Source: a virus. From it: a stretch of DNA of 20,824 bases. This document shows, one piece after another, positions 1 through 7,582 of the stretch. Each line of letters begins with the position of its first letter. Position 1 is the stretch's first letter. The notes under the pieces are model-generated. The model did no database searches. It saw nothing but the letters and a program-made list of their open reading frames with translations, and was not told the origin of the DNA. The translations under genes were made by a program, and so were the position numbers. Where the stretch lies: IMG/VR virus record IMGVR_UViG_3300047094_003086, positions 1 to 20,824 of that record. One strand, written 5' to 3'.

Positions 1-1
1 G

Positions 2-502
2 AAATGGGGATGGTGCTACGCGGCCCTTGCCACCTTCGGCTGCCGCCCGGCGGAAGTGCCGTCTCTGGTGCTCAACACCGACAGCACCGCGCAATGCGTG
101 ACGATCAAACGCCGCAACCGCACTCCCGTGCTGCGAACCTGCTTCGCCCTGCCCCGCAGCTGGATCGAGCGCTACGCCCTGGACAAGATCGAAATCCCCG
201 GTGAATACCGCTGGACCCGGCCCGACCAATACGACTCCTCGCTCAGCAGAAGATTCGTCGACGCCTGGCGCCACAGCCGGCGATCACGGGAGATCAAACC
301 GATCTTCGACGAGCTGCTCCCCGAGTTCGACCTCTACGACCTGCGGCACCGCTGGGCCGTCCGCAGCATCGAGGCCGGCAAGCCCCTGACGCTCTGCGCC
401 CGCGCCATGGGCCACAGCGCTGCCGTCCACGAGTCCTCGTACCACCGCCACATCCAAGCCGAGGACCTACGCCGAGCCATGGCAGAAGCCAGTCAGCCCT
501 AA
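2..502 (+). CDS. int: Tyrosine recombinase (integrase), C-terminal catalytic part; 5' end outside window
   Basis: Site-specific recombinase that would integrate or excise the element. The frame is open from base 2, so the 166 visible residues are only the catalytic domain; the core-binding domain lies outside. Family landmarks are in order: the first catalytic Arg in GCRPAEV near the left edge, the box II stretch YDLRHRWAVR (Tyr replaces the usual His of HxLRH), the second His in MGHS, and the nucleophile Tyr in ESSYHRH. The Tyr-for-His change is one I remember from other cyanobacterial integrases, so I do not read it as inactivation. The ORF ends in TAA. A GTG at 56 would start inside the conserved fold and is not the true start. 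Confidence in the family is high; the att site cannot be seen. Confidence 0.9.
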   Translation, partial: KWGWCYAALATFGCRPAEVPSLVLNTDSTAQCVTIKRRNRTPVLRTCFALPRSWIERYALDKIEIPGEYRWTRPDQYDSSLSRRFVDAWRHSRRSREIKPIFDELLPEFDLYDLRHRWAVRSIEAGKPLTLCARAMGHSAAVHESSYHRHIQAEDLRRAMAEASQP

Positions 503-534
503 CCAGATCCGGTCGGCAGCCCAACTCATTCCGA

Positions 535-558
535 ATTTGCACGCAAATGCGCTAGGCT
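535..558 (+). promoter_or_regulatory. Palindrome ATTTGC-AC-GCAAAT followed by a TAGGCT -10 element
   Basis: A perfect 6-bp inverted repeat with a 2-bp spacer (535-548) lies directly upstream of TAGGCT (553-558), which fits the TAnnnT form of a -10 box. The ATG at 580 is 21 bases downstream. No good -35 hexamer is present at 17 bp, and the palindrome fills that place, so it could be an activator or repressor site. Inference only. Confidence 0.4.
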
Positions 559-579
559 TCGCCGAGCTCACCCCAGAAG

Positions 580-861
580 ATGATCTCCACCGAACTCGGC
601 TCCGCGATCCTGCACGAAGTGCAAGAACTCAATCGGCGCATGGAGCGACTGGAGCAACAAATGCCGCTCGTCGCCCCGGAGAAGGTCTGGCTGACCCCCG
701 CAGAGATGAGCAAGCTCTGCAACGTCTCAACCCGCACGCTCCTTAACTATGTCTACTCAGGCCGGTTGTCGCAGTCCGCAGTGAAACAACAAAAACGGGG
801 CAATGCGTTCAACTTCCGGTACCACCGTGAACTAACTCTCCGCGAGCTCGGAATTTGTTGA
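580..861 (+). CDS. Small helix-turn-helix DNA-binding protein (excisionase/MerR-like)
   Basis: Predicted 93-residue DNA-binding protein. Residues 5-30 look like a short amphipathic coiled coil (LHEVQELNRRMERLEQQ). Residues 37-62 (WLTPAEMSKLCNVSTRTL) form a helix-turn-helix with the layout seen in excisionase or MerR-type domains, followed by a basic stretch with KQQKRG. Its place next to the integrase would suit a recombination directionality factor or a control gene for integration, but this is inference. The ATG at 580 is preceded by AGAAG, one of the few SD-like stretches in the window. The product could equally be a simple repressor. Confidence 0.65.
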   Translation: MISTELGSAILHEVQELNRRMERLEQQMPLVAPEKVWLTPAEMSKLCNVSTRTLLNYVYSGRLSQSAVKQQKRGNAFNFRYHRELTLRELGIC

Positions 862-870
862 GCTGCCTCG

Positions 871-1011
871 ATGACCGAGCAAGAGTGCTTACAGCAGTGG
901 TACAGCCGCCTCTACACCGAGTGGTTACCCAACTGGGTTGACATGCCAGAACTGCAGTTCCAATGGTGGAATCTGCTGGTCAAAGCACTCGACGACGCGG
1001 CAGACGACTGA
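871..1011 (+). CDS. Small acidic Trp-rich hypothetical protein (46 aa)
   Basis: A 46-residue ORF starting with ATG nine bases after the stop of the upstream HTH gene and in the same frame as it. It contains five Trp and many Asp/Glu residues (for example FQWWNLLVKALDDAADD), with no recognisable domain and no membrane segment. It ends one base before the stop of the converging minus-strand gene, which supports both being real coding ends. Such small acidic proteins in phages sometimes act as inhibitors, but nothing here shows a function. Confidence 0.4.
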   Translation: MTEQECLQQWYSRLYTEWLPNWVDMPELQFQWWNLLVKALDDAADD

Positions 1012-1012
1012 A

Positions 1013-1231
1013 CTACCGCCTAACACTTTTCCAGTAGCGGTCCTCTGCCTTGATCTCCCAGGCTCGGTGCTGAGCGATCCGCGCTGAAGCCCGAGCACGC
1101 TTCTTGCGCACATTCCAGTCACTGAAGAACTCAGCGTCGGCTACCAGCCTCTGCAACAGGCCATTCGGCAGCTTGCGCACCACCTTCTCCAAGCGGCGAA
1201 GCAAAGCACTCCTGACCTCGAGCTCGGTCAA
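1013..1231 (-). CDS. Small basic hypothetical protein (72 aa)
   Basis: Unrecognised basic protein (VRKKRARASARIAQHRAW near the C-terminus), probably helical. The chosen start is TTG at 1231, which overlaps the TGA of the preceding gene in a TTGA arrangement, the pattern expected for translational coupling. It is the last gene of the leftward replication block, behind the polymerase gene and a 78-residue protein. The basic tail would suit nucleic-acid binding, but no motif proves it. Confidence 0.5.
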   Translation of the reverse strand: MTELEVRSALLRRLEKVVRKLPNGLLQRLVADAEFFSDWNVRKKRARASARIAQHRAWEIKAEDRYWKSVRR

Positions 1232-1464
1232 CCACCCACCGAGAACAACATCTCGACGTAGCGCCGGCCATCGATCTCCATGCCGCGCCCATCGCCAACC
1301 ACGAGCCCGTCGAAGTGCTCCTCGAGCCTGGTGGTGAGCACATCCATCACCGCCATGGATTCGACAACCGGATCGACACTCAGCGACGCCTCGATTGCGT
1401 CGGCGATGTCCTCCATCAACACGCAGTAGAAGGAGCGATCCCGGGGCACAAATTGTGGGGCCAT
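1228..1464 (-). CDS. Hypothetical protein (78 aa) downstream of the polymerase gene
   Basis: Unrecognised, largely acidic protein (MEDIADAIEASLSVDPVVES) with a C-terminal part that looks beta-rich (DGRRYVEMLFSVGG). The start taken is ATG at 1464; an in-frame TTG at 1485 would add seven residues and lies 12 bases after AAAGG, so the longer form is possible. It follows the polymerase stop by about 36 bases and overlaps the next gene by TTGA, so it is probably in the polymerase operon. No function can be assigned. Confidence 0.55.
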   Translation of the reverse strand: MAPQFVPRDRSFYCVLMEDIADAIEASLSVDPVVESMAVMDVLTTRLEEHFDGLVVGDGRGMEIDGRRYVEMLFSVGG

Positions 1465-1500
1465 GGGTGTAGCGCCACTAAACAAGGCTACGGCTGCCTT

Positions 1501-3450
1501 TTACTTCGCGTCCGCCCAGGTCTTTCCCGAAGACACCTCCGCCACGATCGGCACATGGGTGCAGACTTCCGAGCCCGCGAGCTCCATCGACTCCTTCAGC
1601 ACGCCAGCCCAGTGCTCGGCTCGTTCTTCACGCACCTCGAGGACGATTTCATCGTGGACCATGGCGATCAACTTGGCCTCACCTGCCGGCGCTTGGACAA
1701 CGTGGCGCCAGAGCTTGTCAATCGCGATCTTGGCGATGTCACCCGCGGTGCCCTGCACCTGCGTGTTGATGCGCGTCGTGTACTTGTCGTTGAACCCCAC
1801 GAGCATGCGCCGGCGCCCAATCGCGGTGTTCACCGCCTTGGTGGTCTTGGTGCCTTCGCTCTGCTGCCAGGCATAAAGCGTGGGGTACGCGGCTCTGAAA
1901 CCCTCGACGATCTGCCGCGCCTCGTCGAGTTCCATATCGAGGCCGTACTGCGCAACGGCCTGCTTCTGCAACGTCGCCGGCCCCGCGCCATACAGCAGTC
2001 CGAAATTGGCCACCTTCGCTGAGGTCCTGGCCTCCTTAGTCACCTCCCCGAGGGCGACACCGGTCATCAACGCTGCAGTCTCGGTGTGCAGGTCGCGCCC
2101 CGCCCGATACGCCTCCCGCATCTTTTCCTCACCTGAGAGCTCCGCCGCCACGCGCAGCTCAATCTGCGAGAAGTCCGCCACCACGAGGACGTAGCCCGAG
2201 GCCGCAACGAATTTGCTGCGGAAATCCTTACCCCGATTTACTTGCTGAAGGTTGGGAGACGCCGCGCTCAGACGGCCCGTCTCAGTCCCCATTTGCCTGT
2301 AGTTGCAATGGGTCCGGCCATCCGGCCCCACTGACTCCAGCAGCTTCTCGATGTTCGAGACCTTGGTGACCGCCGTCTTCCAGGTCAGGTACTGATCGAT
2401 GAGCTCGTAGTCCTTGCGCAGGAACGCCAACAGGTTCTGATCCAGGCTCGGGGCCCCCTTCTCATCCGGGGGCAGCAGGATGCCCGCCTGCTCAAACCGT
2501 TCTGCCATCTGCTTCGGCGAACGGGGGTTGAAGCCCTTGAGCAGCTTGGTTCCCAGGCGCTTGGAGCCGGAATCCTTCTCCCGGGTATTGACACTGCCGT
2601 CTGGATCGCGCGGCAGCCAGACATGCGGATCGTCCGGGTGGTTAGCCCGGATCTCCTTGTCCAGGTGCTCAAGGAACAGGGTCTTCAGCGCCTCAGCCTC
2701 TTCCGTCAGCGCGACCCGCAGCTCCTCGGCTCCGGGCTGATCAAACCCAAACCCGTGCCACTGCATCGTGGCGATGGGCCGGAGCACCCGCATCTCGAGG
2801 GCGAACAGATCCCAGAGGGTGAAGCCATCCCGAATCTTCTGGGTCCGCAGCGATTCCGCCAGCTCCTCCGCCAGAAACGGCAAGCAGACGACGTCCCGCG
2901 CCGCGTACTCGACCATCTCCGGAGAAATCTCTCCCGACCAATCCGCCTTCTGCAGCTCCTTCGGCAGCTGGAGCTTGAGGACACGGTCCACCAGCGACCC
3001 GAGGTCGTTCTTGGCACCCGTCCCATTGTTGATGATCTTGGCCGCGATCATCGTGTCGAACAGAGCGCCCCCGAGGACGATGTTCTCCCCGCGCAGAAAA
3101 TTGAGGTCAAACGCAGCGTTCTGCAGCACTTTGCGCTTATTTCCCTCCAACAGCGCACGCAGCTCTGAAAGTCCCGGAGCACCCCAGGGCACTGTTCTTT
3201 CGCCCTCGGCTCTCCACCCATCCAGGTCAACAATCAGAGCAAAATCTTTAGTTCCGACCTGAACCAGACGCACCTGATGGACCAAAGGATCCAATCCGGT
3301 GGTTTCAGTATCTACGCCGATAATCCCGTCGCTCGCTGCGATCTCATTAATTCGACGCTGCAGTAGCCCCACCTGATGGGGGCCCTGCACAAAGTCGAAA
3401 TCAAGACGTGTCAGGGCCTCAGCCCTTTCCTGTGTTTTTAACGATGGCAT
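1501..3450 (-). CDS. polA-like: Family A DNA polymerase with 3'-5' proofreading exonuclease (no 5' nuclease domain)
   Basis: Replicative or repair polymerase of the Pol I family, 649 residues. The DEDDy exonuclease is intact: Exo I D47-T-E49, Exo II around NAAFD (D115), Exo III Y182xxxD186. The polymerase domain has motif A VADFSQIELR (D426), motif B ARTSAKVANFGLLYG (K479, F483) and motif C MVHDE (D600, E601). Phe at 483 matches E. coli F762, the residue type that discriminates against dideoxynucleotides. The 5'-3' nuclease domain of host Pol I is absent, as in many phage and plasmid polymerases, so RNA primer removal would need another enzyme. ATG at 3450. It lies in the minus-strand block with the primase-helicase and probably copies the element. 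It is not a host polA copy. Confidence 0.95.
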   Translation of the reverse strand: MPSLKTQERAEALTRLDFDFVQGPHQVGLLQRRINEIAASDGIIGVDTETTGLDPLVHQVRLVQVGTKDFALIVDLDGWRAEGERTVPWGAPGLSELRALLEGNKRKVLQNAAFDLNFLRGENIVLGGALFDTMIAAKIINNGTGAKNDLGSLVDRVLKLQLPKELQKADWSGEISPEMVEYAARDVVCLPFLAEELAESLRTQKIRDGFTLWDLFALEMRVLRPIATMQWHGFGFDQPGAEELRVALTEEAEALKTLFLEHLDKEIRANHPDDPHVWLPRDPDGSVNTREKDSGSKRLGTKLLKGFNPRSPKQMAERFEQAGILLPPDEKGAPSLDQNLLAFLRKDYELIDQYLTWKTAVTKVSNIEKLLESVGPDGRTHCNYRQMGTETGRLSAASPNLQQVNRGKDFRSKFVAASGYVLVVADFSQIELRVAAELSGEEKMREAYRAGRDLHTETAALMTGVALGEVTKEARTSAKVANFGLLYGAGPATLQKQAVAQYGLDMELDEARQIVEGFRAAYPTLYAWQQSEGTKTTKAVNTAIGRRRMLVGFNDKYTTRINTQVQGTAGDIAKIAIDKLWRHVVQAPAGEAKLIAMVHDEIVLEVREERAEHWAGVLKESMELAGSEVCTHVPIVAEVSSGKTWADAK

Positions 3451-3473
3451 TGTGGTGTAACGGCGTAGTGAGG

Positions 3474-3701
3474 ATGGACCACCTCTCGCTGAAGTTCGCG
3501 GAACAGGCCGCGCTGCGGATGGTGGACAGCTGCACCGACCTCGAGCAGCTCAAGCCTCTGGCCCGCAGCCTGGTCACAGGCCACTTCGAGGCCAAGGCGC
3601 TGATCTGCCTGCTCATGGAGCAGCAGCTTGAGGCTCTGACCCGAGATCGGTGTGAAGGGTGCCCATCCGTATTCGGAATCGATCAGGCCCCAGCAAGCTG
3701 A
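3474..3701 (+). CDS. Small conserved-looking hypothetical protein (75 aa) opposite the replication block
   Basis: Plus-strand gene between the divergent polymerase gene and the convergent KilA-N gene; its last 19 bases overlap the KilA-N 3' end. The ATG at 3474 (MDHLSLKFAEQAALRMV) is preferred over the first in-frame codon at 3408, which would run into the polymerase coding region. The sequence is helical (DLEQLKPLARSLVTGHFEAKALICLLMEQQ), of a style common among small cyanobacterial and cyanophage proteins. A Cys pair (CEGC) is near the end. Only 23 bases separate its start from the polymerase ATG. Function unknown. Confidence 0.6.
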   Translation: MDHLSLKFAEQAALRMVDSCTDLEQLKPLARSLVTGHFEAKALICLLMEQQLEALTRDRCEGCPSVFGIDQAPAS

Positions 3702-4453
3702 GACTTGAACCGCTGCAGCGTCTCGACCAGCCACGAGCGGCGATAGCTCTTGACCTGACGCGGTGCTCCGTCCACAAACTGCTGCCGAGTCGGGGGCTCC
3801 TCGCCAAAGTCCTCGCGGTAGGCGTTGGCGATCAAAATCCCGGCGGACCGGTACTTCGTCCGGGGCAACACCTCCTGGAACACCTCCATCCAGGCATCGC
3901 TCAGCGTGAGCTCGTCCTCGCCGGCCAGCGTGGGCACTGAACCCGAGCTCGCAGACAGCACGTTGCTCCGCACGATGTCCTTGAACAGCAACTCATCGCG
4001 CTGGTCCAGCCCACCGAGCCGATCGAACAGCGCCACGCTGCGCTCCACCAGAGCAATGACCTCGGCAGCCCCGAGCTTGGGGACCGTCGTTTTCTGTGGC
4101 TGAGCTCCGCTCTGGAAGCTCTCGATAAACCAGCGATCCATCCAGACCGCGAACGGCGCCGAGATCCACCGGGCCAGATCCACGGCGACCTGAGGGTGTA
4201 CCCAGGTTTCACCACCACTGGAACCGCCAGCCTGGGCCTGGATCAACCCGTAGACCGGAATTCGGACTTCGCTCGAGAGAGCCTCCAAATACTCCGAGGC
4301 GCGCTCAGATTCGCGGTACTTGGACCAGCGCTTCTCGTTCGCCCGGCACATGGCCGTGGCATTGACGTAGCCATCGGTGGTCCGGCGGCTGATCGGCGTC
4401 CCGTTCCAGGAACGCGACACGAGGCTGGAACTATCCATTGAGAAGAAAGCCAT
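3683..4453 (-). CDS. KilA-N domain protein
   Basis: 256 residues. The N-terminal half (about 15-112) is a KilA-N domain: ISRRTTDGYVNATAMCRA, a KRWSKY stretch, then GGETWVHPQVAVDLARWISAPFA, the family signature. KilA-N domains occur in large DNA viruses and temperate phages and are thought to bind nucleic acid. The C-terminal half (about 115-256) is not recognised; it is helical and ends in a basic RFKSQLAGA. The start is ATG at 4453; an in-frame ATG at 4438 is also possible. Neither has a Shine-Dalgarno sequence. The gene has its own leader with a TAGGCT promoter-like element and a hairpin, so it may be regulated separately from the primase gene upstream. Role inferred: anti-repressor or regulator. 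Confidence 0.85.
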   Translation of the reverse strand: MAFFSMDSSSLVSRSWNGTPISRRTTDGYVNATAMCRANEKRWSKYRESERASEYLEALSSEVRIPVYGLIQAQAGGSSGGETWVHPQVAVDLARWISAPFAVWMDRWFIESFQSGAQPQKTTVPKLGAAEVIALVERSVALFDRLGGLDQRDELLFKDIVRSNVLSASSGSVPTLAGEDELTLSDAWMEVFQEVLPRTKYRSAGILIANAYREDFGEEPPTRQQFVDGAPRQVKSYRRSWLVETLQRFKSQLAGA

Positions 4454-4531
4454 GTAGGTTGTGCGGAGCCCTGCTCCGGATGAGGTTGTCGGAGCGGCGC
4501 GGCCACCAGCGGTGAACGGTGGTGACGCAGG

Positions 4532-4554
4532 GGGAGGGGGTTGCCACCCCTCCC
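4532..4554 (-). promoter_or_regulatory. Perfect 8-bp hairpin in the KilA-N leader
   Basis: GGGAGGGG and CCCCTCCC flank a 7-base loop in the untranslated leader about 80-100 bases before the KilA-N ATG. No T-run follows on the minus strand, so this is not a normal terminator for the primase gene upstream; on the plus strand only TTT follows. The stem locks up the only GGAGG sequence in the leader. It may influence mRNA stability or translation. Confidence 0.5.
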
Positions 4555-4570
4555 TTTGCCGTATTTGGTC

Positions 4571-4598
4571 AGCCTAGCCCCGATTTCGGATCTGCAAG
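4571..4598 (-). promoter_or_regulatory. Candidate promoter for the KilA-N gene
   Basis: On the minus strand, TAGGCT (4576-4571) is preceded at 16 bp by CTTGCA (4598-4593), a weak -35 with a TTGCA core. Transcription would begin near 4564 and give a leader of about 110 bases. The same stretch CTAGGCTGAC occurs at the plus-strand promoter near 8981, which raises confidence a little. Confidence 0.4.
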
Positions 4599-4603
4599 CA
4601 GCC

Positions 4604-4623
4604 GTTGCCACTATCGGTGGTGG
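4604..4623. repeat. Copy 1 of a 20-bp palindromic repeat (CCACTA..GGTGGTGG type)
   Basis: Matches 8409-8428 in 17 of 20 positions. It lies just behind the stop codon of the primase-helicase gene. The core CCACTATCGGTGGTGG is an imperfect palindrome. It could be a protein-binding site or a 3' mRNA stem-loop. Confidence 0.55.
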
Positions 4624-4631
4624 CGCCAGGC

Positions 4632-7442
4632 TCACCCCGCCCTAAATCCAGCGTCGAGGTCGTCCCAGTCGACAACGGCCTCGGGCCTGGGCTCCTGCGC
4701 CCAAACAGGCGGTGCCACGGGCTGATCGCCGGATTCAGGGTGACTGATCACGGCCTCAACCCCAGCGTCGACGGCCTCCTCAGCTGTTTCAGCAGCGCCC
4801 TCGGAGCCTCTTATACCGAGTGTGGGCGTGTCCGTTGACCGCTCTGCCTCCAGATCGCTCTCGGGGACTGGGGATTTTGGATGGACATTGCCATCCTGGT
4901 TTGGTTGTTGTCCGTTCAGTTCCTGAGCAGGTTGAACGCGCTCAGTTGAAACGACAACGGCCTCGGGAGCAGACCCTTGTCCGTTCTGACTTTCGTTCTC
5001 CTGCAACGGATTTGAAGGACGAACTGACAAAAGTCCCTTCGTAGCAGGCAACGCACGCGCGCGAGAGGGAGGGAGTGTGTACGAAGGAGCCGGCTTGTTC
5101 TGCCCCTCAACCGAGAGCGCCTTCCCATTCACCAGCACCCCGTCATCCACCCAACGATCTAGCCAACGCTTCACGGTCCGACTGGATGGAGCCCGCCGCC
5201 CCTGTCCACCCATCTCCTCAAAAAGACACTCCCAAACCGTCTTGGCAGTCAGGCGGTCTTTCAGACCGACCCCGTCTTCCCCCCGCGCCTTGAGGACGTG
5301 GTCCTTCACGATCCGCAGCGCCATGGTGTGTGGCTCCGGATCACCCTGGCCCTGGTCCTCCCTCCGCTCGGTCGGGGTGTAGTCCCACACCGAGTACGCG
5401 AAGTCGTGGTCCCGCTCCACCACCAGCAGATCGCCCTGGCGCCCGAGCCTGGACTTCTTGATCTGGATCATCCGGCAGCTGGACGGAACCCGCCCCCGCT
5501 CCCGCAGGGCCTCCCGCTCATCCTCCGAGAGCGTCCGCAGGTGCCACTGCTCATCCACCGCAGCGATCAGGTAGCGCGTGCCCCTGGCATCGCCATTGGC
5601 GTTGTCGTGGTGAATCCAGATGATCGAGGTCGCCGGGAACCCTGATTCGTCCGGATCGCCGTTCTTCTCCGCGTAGTAATAGAAGGGGCTGGCGAACGCC
5701 TTGTCCTTCTCCTCGACCTGCATCTTGGTGCTGCAGGAGCCAATGGAGTCGACGACCACCAGCGCCGGCTTGTAGGCCCGGATCCACTCCGCAAACTCAT
5801 GCGTGTGGTTGATCTGGAAGCCGCGCTTGACGATGAACCACTTGTCGAGAGCGGGGTTAATCCCGTTGTCCTCGCAGTCCCGCAGGAGTTTGGCGGGGTT
5901 CTGGTCGTTCTGAATCCAGAGCACCGGGCCCTGCTTCACCGGCAGCTCGATGCCGCGGATCCGCATGGTTTCGCCGCGCCCAACAACCTTGGCCAGGCCC
6001 ATGCATGCCGATGTCTTCCCGAGGCCGCCGGCCGCGTGCAGCATCACCTGGGTGGGCCTCATCAACAGGTTCGGCACCAGGAACTGCATCTGCTCCACGT
6101 CCTGCCACCACTCCTTCTTCTGGTTGTTGCGGCGGCTGTCCTCGTAGTACCGGTACTCATCCATGGCAGCCAGGCACTGCTGGCCCGTCAGCCGCCGGCC
6201 GGTCTCCGCCGCCAAGCCCGCCATCCGCCCGAGCCTGATCGCCGGGTTGAGCTCCTCATCGTGGATCTTGATCAGCGCCTCGTGGAACTGGCGCTCATCC
6301 ATCACCAGCCGCGGGGCCTCCTTGGTGATCTGGGCCCGCGCATCCTCGGGGTAGTTGAACCCGAGCTTGGTGGCGATCTCCGCGACGTACCGCTCCAGGT
6401 CCGGCCCCTGAGGCCGCTCGGCATACAGGTCATTGACCGTGACCTTGTGAACGAAGTCGAGGACGTCACCACCAACCCCGCACGCCTTGCAGTCCCAACA
6501 GCCCGACTCAGCCGAGTACTGGAAGCTCGTGCCCGACTGGCCGCCGTGCCATGGGCAGCCCGACATCATCTGAGGCTTGTTGCCCCCGCGCTCCTTCCAC
6601 CCGTACTTGTCGAACACCGGGTGGTTGAACACCAACTCATCCAACCGAGGCCGCAGCAGCCGCTGCACCTCCTCCTTGAAGAACCAGCCCCGGATCTGCC
6701 GGGACGGAATCGCCGTCTCCCCGAGCTCGGCATCAAGGGCCTTCTGGTCGGCATCGCTCAGCCACTGCACCGGCTTGCGGTGATCCCGGAGCACATCGAG
6801 CACCCATGCCGGGGCCGGCGCGACCTGCGCCGCGTTGTAGTTCAACCAGCTGTAGGTCTTGCCCGTATCCGGATGGGGCGAGCCCGGCACCACGCTCTGG
6901 CACTGGTTGAAGCGCAGCACCACCTCTTCGTAGTGCGGGGCCTCGCTGGCCTCGACCTTGCCCGCTTGCCGCTCCACATCGCTGTTGCCCAAGTGCCAAT
7001 TCCCATCAGCGCGCAGGATCAGCGTCTTGACGTGCCGCAGCTCCGGCACGATCGACTGCGGCACCCGATACAGCAGTTGCCTGCGGCCCGGCCGCCCCGA
7101 AGTCCACGACATCGTCCGCTCCTCACCGAGCGCGTCGTAGTCATCGCCCGCCGCACCGCGATAGCGGGCATCGGCCTCCGGCCCATCAATATCCAGGGCG
7201 ATCAAGCCCCCCGAGAACTCCCCGGTGACAACACCGAGGCCGGCGTAGGCGCGGTTGGTCTTGTAGGCATCAATGCAGAGCTGCCGGGTCAACGGCTTGG
7301 TGCTCCACTCCTTCACAAAGGTGGCTTTCCCAGCCACCGGCACGAACGTCCACCACTCCGGGAAGGCGTTTTCGCGCAGCAGATCGATTGCACGTTTGCC
7401 ACCATCCGGCGCATCCGTGCTTGCCGAGTTCGGTCTTGTCAT
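4632..7442 (-). CDS. Primase-helicase: PrimPol domain + CHC2-type zinc finger + RecA-like ATPase
   Basis: 936 residues, the replication initiator candidate. Residues about 15-220: bifunctional primase/polymerase (PrimPol) domain with the metal-binding LDID (D84, D86) and the SWTSGRPGRR stretch. Residues 290-335: DnaG-like zinc finger, C296-x2-H299 and C318-x2-C321, followed by GGDVLDFV as in CHC2 fingers. Residues about 455-690: RecA/RepA-type helicase ATPase with Walker A AAGGLGKT (K476), Walker B LVVVDS (D565) and a sensor-like IIWIHHDN. Residues about 705-800 look like a winged helix, then a long polar tail. Start: ATG 7442 (MTRPNSAS). An upstream ATG at 7544 would place a strong leader hairpin in the coding region and begin at about the predicted transcript start, so it is less likely. 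It would unwind and prime DNA for the polymerase in the same block. Confidence 0.9.
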   Translation of the reverse strand: MTRPNSASTDAPDGGKRAIDLLRENAFPEWWTFVPVAGKATFVKEWSTKPLTRQLCIDAYKTNRAYAGLGVVTGEFSGGLIALDIDGPEADARYRGAAGDDYDALGEERTMSWTSGRPGRRQLLYRVPQSIVPELRHVKTLILRADGNWHLGNSDVERQAGKVEASEAPHYEEVVLRFNQCQSVVPGSPHPDTGKTYSWLNYNAAQVAPAPAWVLDVLRDHRKPVQWLSDADQKALDAELGETAIPSRQIRGWFFKEEVQRLLRPRLDELVFNHPVFDKYGWKERGGNKPQMMSGCPWHGGQSGTSFQYSAESGCWDCKACGVGGDVLDFVHKVTVNDLYAERPQGPDLERYVAEIATKLGFNYPEDARAQITKEAPRLVMDERQFHEALIKIHDEELNPAIRLGRMAGLAAETGRRLTGQQCLAAMDEYRYYEDSRRNNQKKEWWQDVEQMQFLVPNLLMRPTQVMLHAAGGLGKTSACMGLAKVVGRGETMRIRGIELPVKQGPVLWIQNDQNPAKLLRDCEDNGINPALDKWFIVKRGFQINHTHEFAEWIRAYKPALVVVDSIGSCSTKMQVEEKDKAFASPFYYYAEKNGDPDESGFPATSIIWIHHDNANGDARGTRYLIAAVDEQWHLRTLSEDEREALRERGRVPSSCRMIQIKKSRLGRQGDLLVVERDHDFAYSVWDYTPTERREDQGQGDPEPHTMALRIVKDHVLKARGEDGVGLKDRLTAKTVWECLFEEMGGQGRRAPSSRTVKRWLDRWVDDGVLVNGKALSVEGQNKPAPSYTLPPSRARALPATKGLLSVRPSNPLQENESQNGQGSAPEAVVVSTERVQPAQELNGQQPNQDGNVHPKSPVPESDLEAERSTDTPTLGIRGSEGAAETAEEAVDAGVEAVISHPESGDQPVAPPVWAQEPRPEAVVDWDDLDAGFRAG

Positions 7443-7488
7443 GTAGGTTCGGGTCGCTTGAGACTCGTCCTGTCCAAGGGCCGCCATC

Positions 7489-7520
7489 GCCCCACACCCC
7501 AGTCGGTGCGGGGCTTTTTT
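7489..7520 (+). terminator. Strong hairpin with T6 tail (rightward terminator); also hairpin of the primase leader
   Basis: GCCCCACACC and GGTGCGGGGC pair with one mismatch around a 6-base loop and are followed by TTTTTT, a classic intrinsic terminator for rightward transcription. No plus-strand gene lies upstream, so it would stop antisense or read-through transcripts. For leftward transcripts the same stem sits in the leader of the primase-helicase mRNA. Confidence 0.65.
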
Positions 7521-7547
7521 ATGCGCGACGCCCATCCAGGACAAGCC

Positions 7548-7576
7548 AAGCTATCGGGTACACCAGATTTGGACAA
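7548..7576 (-). promoter_or_regulatory. Candidate promoter for the primase-helicase gene
   Basis: On the minus strand TTGTCC (7576-7571), 17 bp, TAGCTT (7553-7548). Start of transcription near 7541 would leave about 100 untranslated bases with the 7489-7514 stem, matching the long leader of the KilA-N gene. Moderate match to consensus only. Confidence 0.4.
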
Positions 7577-7582
7577 CCGTCA

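Noticed and set aside
4532-4554. Terminator behind the primase-helicase gene
   Set aside because: The stem is perfect but no T-run follows on the minus strand and a promoter-like TAGGCT lies upstream of it, so a leader element of KilA-N fits better.
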